The translations under genes and the position numbers were made by a program. The notes under the pieces were generated by a model. That model did no database searches and had not been told where the DNA came from. It was given only the letters and a program-made list of their open reading frames with translations. A stretch of DNA of 64,000 nucleotides from Nematostella vectensis (lineage: Eukaryota; Cnidaria; Anthozoa; Actiniaria; Edwardsiidae). How positions within the stretch are numbered: the first letter of the stretch is position 1; the number at the start of each line of letters is the position of its first letter. Positions 34,001-46,000 of this stretch are shown here, piece by piece. The stretch lies in assembly GCF_932526225.1 (NCBI RefSeq), contig NC_064043.1:2749501-2813500 (forward strand), read 5' to 3'.

Positions 34001-37000
34001 CTCTTTAAATAAAGTCTTTATTATTATTATTAATTAGGCTAAGAATGGGACAAGTTTGTTTTAATTTTCATTGTATTGTTTTCAGCAATCAAAGGGCGGC
34101 TTGGAGGAAGTGATTGACAGTGGTGGAGAAGCACTTGATAGTGGGGAGGAGCTTAATATAAGACGCAGGTCTAAAAGGTTTGTGTAATTCATATAAATGT
34201 GTGGTGGTCTCCCTGTTTCATTCCTTAATCACATACTCTTTTTTAATATCAGACTATGATTGGATGATGTGAATACTGTAAGTTTTCTGATTGGTGGATA
34301 GTCTGAAATGGCTGATGGATTTCAACTGAATATTTAGCAGATACATGGATTCTTCAAATATGATGGATCACAGATCTACTGCAAATTAGACAACACATTA
34401 GATTTTTAGGGCTGGTTTAGTCTGAGTTTGATAGAGTGGCATCTTGCCTGTCTAGACGGATAAAAGTGAAAACGGCTCATCACCCCTATTCCCCCATAAC
34501 TATCAACATGCTGACATAATTACACATGTGTGCCCCTGGACTACAAGAATCTTGAATTTTATCTTGATGGATGATATTATCAATTAATTTAGGATCCTGG
34601 GACCCTATATGTGTTTTCTAAACTGTTTACATGTTTTATAAACTGTTTACACTATAGCAAGTCTAAAAGATTCTTATTTGTTCAAGGCTATCTGTGTGTT
34701 CAGTTTTTATTCTTTAGTGACAAAGATCAAATTATGTGTTATTCCGTAGAAAATCTGGAAAAACCGTCCACTATCAAAGACTTGTGATAAATGATGATGA
34801 TGATGATGATGATGATGGTGTGGAAGCACATGCTTTAGATGACCTCCCACCGCCAGAACTACCACTGGAAGATGCTGGTTCGATCGAGGACACCAATATC
34901 ACTGCCGAGGAGGTGCCTCCCTATGACAACATTGCTGACCTTTTGAGTGATGGCCCCAGGCTGGTTGAAGAAGAGGAGACTGTGGTTCTCATAGTCCCTC
35001 CAGAAAGCATAAAAGTCCAAGCCGCAGCGGTAGAGGGTGATGAGTTAAGGGATTTATCAGAGATTGAAGAAGAACATGAGGAACACAAGCCGAAGAAGGA
35101 GAAGAGAGATAAAAAGAAGAAAGACAAGAAAAAGAAGAAAGAATACTCTGAGGAGCAAGTAGAGGGTGCAGGTGGGTGATGTTATTACTGCCATTACCGT
35201 AGGTGTATGTGTGGACGGAGCCTTTGTCATTACTGCCATTACCGTAGGTGTATGTGTGAACGGATCCTTTGTCATTACTGCCATTACCGTAGGTGTATGT
35301 GTGGACAGAGCCTTTGTCATTACTGCCATTACCGTAGGTGTACGTGTGGACGGAGCCTTTGTCATTACTGCCATTACCGTAGGTGTATGTGTGGACGGAG
35401 CCTTTGTCATTACTGCCATTACCGTAGGTGTATGTGTGGACGGAGCCTTTGGGAAGGCTCTTAGCAAGGGGTGCGTCATTACTGCCATTACCATAGGTGT
35501 ATGTGTGGACAGAGCCTTTGGGAAGGCTCTTAGCTAGGGGTGCTTTTCTTTTCTTGTAAAGCTGCAACCCAGCATTCTTGACTCATCACCCTATACTATT
35601 TACCGCCCTGTCACACTATTGATATGTTTGAAATCTCTTTATCATTTCTTCCCCAACACATGAGGAAGGAAATTGTGGAAGCCAGTCAGAGTAATTATGA
35701 TCTGATTTCTGTTTTCATTTTTGTGCTGAGTTCGAAGGAATTTTAGTCATTCAAGTAGTCATTCAAAGATGGTAGTAATTTGTTTTGTTTAGTGGGGAAA
35801 TCAAGTTTTCCGAGTTTTGTACTATCAGAGCTCACTGTGCTTTTATTTCTTTCAGCATCTGCTGCAGAAAGCAATGAAGAAGGTGAGAAAGAGAAAGAAA
35901 AGAAAAAAAGCAAAAAGAAGAAAAAGGTGGCTGACTCTGATGTATCCATGGACGAGGATGGTAAGGAATGTACCATCTTAAACATGAAAATGACAAAAAG
36001 CTGTAAATGCTGGCCCAAGTTGGGATGCTATATTCAATAACAAAATGTTTATAATTTAATATTTATCAAACAATAATCTTCTTGTTTACTTTTAGGTCTC
36101 CCCAAACGAGTAACATGTACAGCATGTGGGCGGCATATTAACCCGTCACATGGCAAGATTCTACGTCACCCAACCCTTAATGTACTGGTTTGTAAGGTAA
36201 GGACATCAATGAACACACTGTATGTTGTAAATTATACATGAGGATATCTTTAGGCCCCGTGATATGGTATCATGCATACATTTTAACATATACTGCTGAC
36301 ATTCTTGCTTGACTTTACAATATGTTAGCCTTTTTGTCCGCCCAATTGTCGGCTGTCTATCTGTCTCTTGTCCATGTAACAGATATGTTTGTAATAGTAA
36401 TGGCTAGTTCACCCTAGGATGCCAGCGCATGCACAAACACAAGAACAACACAAGTGAAAAAAAGGACTAAACACAAGTGCTTGTGCTTGTGTCCTAAAGA
36501 GAACCAAGTTGCATCCTAAAGAAAACCAAGAATGTAACAAATTTTTTTTAATCTCCATTTTAGAAATGCAACCAGTACTACAACTCTGGTCCATTCACTC
36601 GTGATGAGTATGGGATTGAGGAGCAGTGTCGCTGGTGTGGCGATGGAGGAGCTCTCATATGTTGTGATAAATGTGAGAAGGCGTTTTGTCAGCCTTGCAT
36701 TAAGCGGAACTGCGGTAAAGCCTACCTTAAGGAGGTTATGAATGCCCCAGACGACTACCACTGGAATTGTTTCTCCTGTAAGCTAAATAACCCACTTCCT
36801 GCTGTTGCCCAGCTCCAAAAGCGATGTAACTATGTTATGGATATTCTTGATAGTTTGAGGTCAAGGAAAGCCCCATTTAAGAGCAAGATAGGCCAGCCAA
36901 ATGTCATAAGTGGACCAACCCCGCTTGAAAGAAGGAGCCAGTTGAATACATTGAGCGGCACTCTTGGAATTAAAGTCGAAGGGTGGTTGTCATCCCCTGA

Positions 37001-40000
37001 AAAGAGCCCAACAAAAAAAGAGTTCTCAAAAGTGGTTGAACCACCACCATTGTTATTTGATGATTCGGAGGCTGGTCCAAGTAATGCAAAGCAGGATGAG
37101 AAAGGTAAGGAGAAAAAAGCTGATAAAAGAAGTGATGAACCTCAGGATAAAGAGGACAAAACAACAGGCAATGAGAAGGAAAGGCCTGGTCGCATGATTG
37201 TCAGGTTGGATGAGGTTTCTTGCAAGACTAAGAAACAAAAAGAACAGGACACTAATGGAAAAAGCAGTGATGAGGATGGAGAAGGTATTGATGAACCAAA
37301 TTTGCTTGAGAGAATCAGTGAGATGTCAAGAACTGAGGAGGGAAAGTTGTCAGAGAGGACAGAAAATGAGGGTAAGATAAGTGAAGGTGAGGAGAAAAAT
37401 GAGGGTGCAGGTTCATCAACAATTAAGACGAGCAGGATGCTTCGCTCTAAGAGCAAGGTTATCAGTGAAATTACTAAGGAGGCAGGTAGTGACTCTGGGT
37501 CAAGCAGTAGCAGAAAAGAGACTAGAAGATCAAAGAAGAAAAATAATGAGTCAAGATCCTCTGATACAAAGGAGGTCAGTCGGCATGGGAAAACAGACAA
37601 AAAGAACAATGATAAAAAAGATGATGAATCGTCTAGGAAAGATAAAGTACAAGAAGAAGATGATGATGTTGACGATGACCAACCAAATGAAATGGTAAAG
37701 CAAGAGTCTGGGCTTGATTCTAAGGATGAGTCGGAGGAAGTGGAAGAGAGGAGAACAACAAGAAGTGGCAAAACAAATAGGAGTGGCAAAGATAGTCAAA
37801 GCAAGCTCACGACTCAAAGCAGTGCTAAGGAGAACACGGAGGAGGTGAGTAAAAGCAGCAAAAAGCAAGAAGTTATTATTCTTGATGATGATTATTCTTC
37901 AAGTGAAGAGCCAGTTACAAAGAGAAAAACCAGAAGTGAGAGAAAAAGAAATGAACTGGTCAAAAAAGAAGTATTAAGCGGGAATGATAGTGAATCATCT
38001 TTGGAAAAGCAAAACAAAAAAGGAACCCAAAAGGGTAAAAAAGGAAAACAAGCAAAAACTTCCCCTGAAAGTGACAGTTCAGAGAGTTCAGATGATGAAA
38101 ATAGAATCTCCACTCTGAAAGTTCGGTTTGGATTTGCAAAAGGTGCTCGATCTTCAAGATCTAAACATTCTAATTCTGATTCTACATCAAAGAACAGAAA
38201 GAAACCAGTTAAGATGGAGAAAGTCAGTGAGAATGATGAGTCAGACAGTGATTTGGTTTCCAAAAAACAATCAGGGAAATATTTATCTAAAAACAAGAAG
38301 ACAACTCCACTGAATACTAAGTATGACAGCAAAAGTGAGTCAGGGGACAGTGATTTTGTTTCAAAGAAACAGTCAAAGAAAAATGCTACTTCTAAGAACA
38401 ATAATAAGACTCCTGTAAAACCTGAGGGAAGTAGTGGAAGTGAAGAGTCTGATAGTAATTCTAAAACTAAGCCTTCAAATAAGAAATCTTCTGTAAAAAA
38501 GAACAAAAAGATGGAACAGTCAGAGTCAGAAGAAAGCAGTGATAGTGGTCCCAAGAGGAGGAAAGGAAACTCACAGAAACGGATGGTCAACCAGAAAAGC
38601 ACAAGAAAAAGACCTAGACCTGCTAGCAGTGATTCATCTTCAGCTGAATCGCCTGAACAGTCATCAGAAGAATCTTCTGAGTCGAGTGAAGAAGAGAGTG
38701 CAAGGAAACAGAGGCTACGAAGAAGACAAAGACTTGAGGATTCAGACGACTCAGATGGCGAAGATACAAAAACAAAGAAGTCCAAAATTCAAAAACAAAA
38801 GAAAACACCCAAACGGAGACGGACAAGGGCAAATAAGGGCAAAAGCTCCTCGGAGGAGCCAAGTGAGTCAGAGAGTGAAGAGAGCTCTGATGATTCAGAG
38901 GTAAAAAAGAGACCTAAACGAAACGCAAAGAGGAACCAGAAAAAGGGGAAGATGGCAAAGGGAAAAAGAAAGCGCGTGAAAGAAATGTCGGAATCTGAGG
39001 ATGAAAACGAGGAAGAACCAGACACTCCGTCAAAATCTAAAGGTAGACGGAAGATCAGGAAGCTTCTTACAGATGAAAAGCTAGGGGAAGAGACCAAGAA
39101 AGCAAGACGACTTGAGGAAGAGAGGCGCCAGAGACTGCTCGAGAGGACACAAAATCTTTCTGAAGACATGCCAAATATGGACTGGAAGGTTGACTCCTTG
39201 GTACTGGAGTCTGACCCGGAAACCAAGGAGCCTATCGTGGAGGTGAATAAGCACATTGTCAAGTACCTAAAGCCCCATCAGTGCAAGGGGGTGCAGTTCA
39301 TGTACGACTGCTTGGTGGAGTCCGTGAAAGCATATAAGAAGGGTGAGCCCGGCAGTGGCTGCATCCTTGCTCACTGCATGGGACTCGGGAAAACTCTGCA
39401 GGTACTGAACTGTTGCTATTTTTCTCGCTTTTTTTCATGTTTTCTACAACAGTGATTTTAATTTAGAGGAACATTTTAGGCAGGAGTGATTGCCTATGAA
39501 TGCTCAGTCTTATTATTGTATATGACAAGGAACACATGAAGTTTATATTTGGCTAAACAAGGTGCTCCCCTTGCTATTTTTATCTGTTTCAGACAAAAAA
39601 AAAACCATTTTAATATGCTGCCAATGAGTTCTTGAATCAATGCAATTGCTTTTAGTTGTTGTCATTTCTGCTAACATTATATTTAGATCATGGAAACTTT
39701 GTACAGTAGTTCATTAGTTAATCCAGTATCAATTTGTTTTTGCAGGTGGTGACCCTTGTTCACACGCTGTTCAACAATAAGGAACTGGAGTTCACCACTG
39801 CATTAGTTGTGGCACCACTTAACACCCTTCTCAACTGGCAGGTGGAGTTTGAGAAATGGCTAAGTGTGGATGACAGGATGGAGGTAAGTAAAACATCTAA
39901 CTTCATTTATTTATAGCACTTCATACTATGAAAAAGATGTGATGGACACAGCAGAATGTGGCTCCAATCACCAGTCACAAAGTACAAACAACAATAAAAA

Positions 40001-43000
40001 AATACATGTAACAATGAAGGCAATGATCTATAAGCCTAGTAATAACAACTTGGACCAGTCACAAAGTACAAACAACAATAGGATAAAAATACATGTAACA
40101 ATGAAGGCAATGATCTATAAGCCTAGTAATAACAACTTGGAGGAATTACGAGGCAATGTGCCAAGCTATATTTTGGGCAGTTTTCCACAACAAACAATTG
40201 TCTTGAAGAAGATACAAAGTATTTACAGCAGATTTATAGTAATTTTTACTGTGATAAAAACACCATATGTTCAAGTGAAATATGTAACATCGTTTGCTGT
40301 GCTAGATGTTTTATTCTAGCCTTTTTTCTGTTACATATTATGGAGCATTTGTCCAAGCCGCCTTTTCCTATATTTCAGGTTTATGTGCTCCAGGAGGTGG
40401 GACATAACAGCTGGCGGCGCGCTGACATGCTAACCCAATGGCAGAGATATGGTGGTATTATGATCATGGGGTACGACATGTATCGCAACCTCTCCCTCTG
40501 TAACAACGTACGCAGCAAGAAGGTCAAGAAGATCTTCAAAGAGACTCTAGTGGATCCAGGTTTGTACAAGACTGTGGGCCAGTATCAGCACAATGTTTAC
40601 TTTGAAAAACTCAAGAGCAAGAGTACAGTTTTCCCTTCTATCGGCACTCTATTGCTATTTGTCTTATTGTGATAGCACTGTGTTTGACACTACTACTCTT
40701 ATCTGGGGTTGATATTAAGTAGAATGCTGTTTTTTTTTATTGCACATTTATACTGTATTTTTTCTGGATTGTTTGTTGTTGTCTCTATTCTAGCAAATGT
40801 CCTCTCTAGTTAGAAAAATTGAATTATTTTCACTTGGTCGCAAAAATGGAGACAATTTTCCAAATCTTTTATTTTCCTCCACCAGGTCCTGATATTGTGA
40901 TATGTGATGAAGGGCACATATTAAAGAATGACGCGTCTGCCATCTCTAGGGCTCTAAATGCCATTAAGACAAGAAGACGAGTTGTACTGACTGGGACACC
41001 ATTGCAGAACAACCTCATTGAATGTAAGTTCCACCACAAACAATGTTAACCATCTGGTGTTGATCACCAAGGCATCGTTGGCCTCACAAGTTAATCATCA
41101 AGGCAGCATTCATCTGTTATAAGAAAATAGAAAAAGATCAGTTGGCACGAAAGTCATTTGAAAGACTCAAAGAAAGTCTTTGAGATCAAATGATATTTTT
41201 TCCAAGATATAGTTAATTTGACAAATGCCAATCTTCAGTGTGTGTCAGTAATTAAAGTTGACTCCCTACCAATGTTACATGATGGATGAACTTGAGATTA
41301 AAGCTTAGGTAGCTAGTGTTTTACCCAATCAGTACATCATTACCATTTCCCCCTTATAAGATCACTGCATGGTGAGCTTCGTCAAGCCGAGCCTGCTCGG
41401 AACAAGAAAAGAGTTCATGAATACGTTTGGCAACCCCATTCAAAATGGCCAGTGTGCAGACTCAACCCCCAGTGATTTCAGAATCATGAAGCAGAGGTGT
41501 CATGTGCTATTCAAGATGCTGGAGGGATGTGTTCAGGTACCCAACAAGGCTGCTACTGTATTTGCTGTATGCTGTCTGTCATCTTAGTGTTATGCGGTCT
41601 TTCATCATCTTAGTATTATGTCTACTGCTTCATCATTATCGCTAAACATATTTTTTTACCCGGTTTTGAAATCAGTTGGGTGTCCTGATGATGATGCTAG
41701 AAGTCAACAAATAAACCTTTGTCGGATCATCCTTGAATGTCGTGATATAGCATGTACTCAGTAGAGATTCTTGCAAAATTCATGCCTCTGAAAGCTAATG
41801 GCTAATATGTGCTCATCTCCAATAGAAGGATGGATGAAAAAAAAACACTTATCACTGTCGTTTGCCATTTTTGATTTCTTAGTTGTTTTAACATTTATTT
41901 ATGGTTTTCATTTGCTTTTCATAGTGTTTGGGCGGGTCGTAATGAAGTATTATTTGGTTACACCAGCTTGTGTTTGTGTTTTAGAGGCGGGATTATTCGG
42001 TGTTAACACCGTTCTTGCCGGCTAAGCATGAGTATGTTATCAAAGTAAGACTGAGTGAGGCCCAACGGAAGTTGTATGAGCACTACCTCAAAACGTTTGT
42101 CTTCCCAGAGGGGGATGTTACAAAGAGAGGTAAGATTGTTACTTGTGCAGCAAATTGAAAAACAGTGCAGGCAGGGAATGTAGGGTTAAGCTTCGAGTTT
42201 ATTGTTTAAGGTTGGTTCTCACTTTGACGTAAGCTCAAGCGCAGCACACGTAATTTCCTGATTCTAACTGGAACGCAAGCGCAAGACGAAGCGCAAGAGA
42301 ATGCAACTATTAGATTTTCTTGCGCTTGTGTTTGACCGATTCTCACTTCTGCGCTTGTATCCTAGTGAGAACCAACCTTTGCAGTTGATATGGACTCATC
42401 CTAAAGTGCCTTGTCCCTTTAGGTGTGGGTCTTTTCTCTGATTACCAAGCTCTAATGCGTATATGGACGCATCCATGGTGCCTGAAGCTGGAGGCCATTC
42501 GGCGGTCAATGCGTATGACATATGATGACTCGGACGACAGTCTTGATGGCTTTGTTGTACACACGGATGAGGAGAGTGAGTCGACTGCAGAGAGTGAGTC
42601 TGAGGAGGACACGGATGCTAACAAGGGCAGAGGGAAGAGTAGAAGGAAAGAGATTGACACGAGTTCTGAGGAGGAGCAATCCGATGAGGTGAGATGAGCT
42701 TGAATCTTTTTTATACTGTAATTTCCTAACAATTTATGAAAGAAATCCAATTGCCCAAGAGTTCCCAACCCATTTGCTATAATTAAAGTAGTCAATTGTG
42801 AAAAATTTTTTATGGACACGAAAAAGAAAGCAAGATTATATGGGGAAGTAAAAAGCTTAAAAGTTTAGATATTTTACAAGTTTTGCTGAAAAGTTGGAAT
42901 AAAAAAGTACAGGTTGGCTGCTTGGTTGGTCGCAAAGGATTATGTAAAACAGTCAATTTCCAATTTTTAACTCCTTAATAAACCTACATACATTTTGTTA

Positions 43001-46000
43001 CAATTTACTGTATTCCATCACTCAAAAGATTAACTTAAGGTTAGGTGGAATACTCAAACCAAAGAGAAAAATTATTAACAGTCAATTGTACCGTTTGCTA
43101 TATCTTATCATGAGAGATTCACTTAAAAAATGTGTGGATTACTCTCAACACAAAGAGAAAGTATTGTACAGAACCCGAAATGATCCTGGGACCCGAAACG
43201 ATACGGAAGAGTCCCAAAAATCAACCCCAAGGAATTGCGGTACTGAACAAAGGGAAAGCAAAAGAAATCAGTTGCAATTCTTAAAGCATAATTAAGAATT
43301 AACGGCGACTCTGTTTCTAAGCAGCGTAACTTAAAAAACTCCAATACTAAAAAAATCCAATCCAATACTTCTATTTATTACAATGCCCCGGTGGTAAACC
43401 AATAAACAGAGTCAAAATCAAATACACAACTTTAGCGAAAGGAATACAACATATATTTACCGACACATTTTAGGCAGTGGTTTGGCCGAGAAGATGAAAT
43501 GACAAAAGCACACTGAGTAATGCACTCTAACAACCCTTTTACTACCGTTTGCAAAAAAATAAAGAGATGGGGCTTTTGTTGAAAGCAATATTATGTGAGT
43601 TTTGAATTTCCTCATGTATTTGTGCGTACAACCCTCGTACAATGATCTCATGATAGGTATTTCATTGACCGAATACAAACAAACATGAAAAAAAATAACC
43701 TTAACATATTTTGCTTCCTATTGTTTCGGGTCCTGGGGTCAGTTGGGGAACTTTTGGGAATCATTCCAGGTTCTGGGATCATTTCGGGTGCTCTACAGTA
43801 TAAAAAGTCAATTTGCAATTTATAGCTTACACCATCACTAAAAAGGCGTACAATGTAATTTTTATTTCTATTCCAGGATGAAAGCAGTAGTGGAGATGAA
43901 GTGATCCCTGAGAAAAGGGCGTCTGGTACGGCACGCAAAACTCGTAACAGCCTCCAGACCACACGCTCTTCCAAGCCTAGTAAGGTCGAGATTGACGGGG
44001 AGGATGTGGTAGAGGTGGATGCAAAGCCTGGGCCGAGTGGCGTTGAGTTAAATGGCGACCCAGCTCTCGGAAACACGCGTTCAGGCCAGAACTTCAAGGA
44101 CGACGAGGTTGAAGCAGAAACGGAATGGTGAGGCATCAGGCACAAACTATTCCAGATTTTGAATAACAGCAGAAATGAACTATTTTACAGTCGAGTCTTT
44201 GTATAACATGCCTTTATCAAGCGAATATCTGCTGTATAACAGTTGCTTTACTTTCTCCCAAATGACCCATAAAACCACCTATAAGTACGCCCAGACTTGC
44301 ATACAGAAACGTCCCCTTGATTGTTTATGTATGAGTCACTGACAGACTGAGTTCAGTGTTAGGGTGGCCCGCGTCTCTTCAAATGTTTAGTTTATCTCAG
44401 AGGAATGATCCTTGAAAGCCAATTTATTTATTAAAGCAAATTTTTAAAGGGTCTCTTTTTTTGTACAGTCGTTTTTTTCCGAACTTCAATTAATCCCTTT
44501 GGATCTAACCTAGCATTACATAAACCTCAGAATAAAGTTTTTGAAAGTATTGGGAAGATCGCACTAATAATGATTGTATGGTGGCGCTGTTATATTATGA
44601 ACGATTGAGTTGATTGACTGAGATGAACAGTCAACGACAACATTTTAATCCAAGATGGTGGACTCACCCTCAAGTCCCGGATGTAAAAACACATAACACA
44701 GGGTTCCCAAATATGCCTTAGCTATAACATAATACTACAGGCTCTTTAAAGATGGATGATTTTTTTTGGCAAAGTAACAGGTCACCATAATTGTTATGGT
44801 ACAACGACTCCATATCAGAATAGACTGAGTATAATGTTAATTGTTTACTGCAATTTTTCGTATGCTGAGAACTCTCAACAATTCCCAAAATGCTAAGACC
44901 ACTTTTCACTTCAATCAAACAAGTTTTAAATTTCAAGGGTATATGTTTTGTACCCATTGATTAGTCACTGCATTGCATTAAGATGGCTTGGGTGGAAGAG
45001 TGCTAAGACTGCTTCTCACTTCAATAATTCAAGCTTTACATTTCAAGGGGATATGTTTTGTACCCATTGATTGGTCATTGAGATGGCTTGGGTGGAAGTC
45101 ATCAGCGTTTAGTTCAATTTTGACTGATGGAAGCCAAAATATATTGTGTCGCTTGGAATGTATAAGGTTTAGTTTGCAGATTACTCAAAATCGTAGTAAT
45201 TATAGTCCCTGACAGAAGATACTTAGTATAATGTTTGTTGTTTATAATGTTGATTGATTATTGTTTATGATTGATTGTTTAGGTATGATGAGTTCCTGAC
45301 ACAAGAGGCTGAGTATAACGTCGAGCTGAGTGGCAAGCTCGTCCTCCTGCTAGAGATCCTGGCAGATGCAGAGGCTGTCGAGGAGAAAGTCCTGGTCTTC
45401 AGCCAAAGCCTGGTTTCCCTTGATCTTATTGAGCGTGCCTTAGGGGGCGGAGAAGTGGGCGGTGACCGTGAGAACTGGTGCAAAGGGTGTGACTACTTCC
45501 GTATGGATGGCTCTACAAGTGTCCAGTTAAGACAGAGATGGGCAGACATTTTTAACGACCCTGACAACAAGACGTAAGTGTCTAAAACATGATAAAGCCA
45601 AGTGATAAAGATTAATCACTCCATATAGTCTGAAGCCAGGAAGCCAGTTTCGAACATCACCTACAAGGACTGATAGCTCTGCCAGCTTTGTAACTGTAAA
45701 ACACTAGCCTTGCTAATTTCAATGTTTATGTGAACAGTATTTATTTATTATACAGATGCCACACCTATTCTGCAATTCATTTTTCAACTACAACAGAACT
45801 AATTAAACCATATTATTCGGTAACCCTGCATAAAGGAATTTTTATCTTTGTGACTCATTGTAAAATTAGAGAGATGCTATTCTATTCACCAGTGCACGTC
45901 TGTTCCTGATCTCGACCAAGGCAGGAGGACTGGGCATCAATCTAGTTGCTGCTAACCGAGTGATAGTGTTTGATGCATCCTGGAATCCTTCACACGATGT

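Noticed and set aside
32700-34085. An unannotated gene in the long ATRX intron 2
   Set aside because: Only AT-rich sequence, a palindrome and a dead LINE end were found; no open frame with exon-like boundaries.
34736-34810. Similarity of ATRX exon 4 ([13 protein letters not shown]) to the N-terminus of the small ORF at 3405-3767 (YIYRRLIHTDDED)
   Set aside because: The match is short and in acidic low-complexity sequence, while exon 4 fits the ATRX N-terminus; likely coincidence.
35057-35567. Minus- and plus-strand ORFs with repeated TYGNGSND- or [14 protein letters not shown] peptides
   Set aside because: Artefacts of the 45-bp intronic minisatellite, which is open on both strands.
37142-38785. 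Minus-strand Ser/Leu/Phe-rich ORFs of 215 and 297 codons
   Set aside because: These are antisense shadows of the Lys/Glu/Ser-rich part of ATRX exon 7; Lys and Glu codons read backward as Phe, Leu and Ser.
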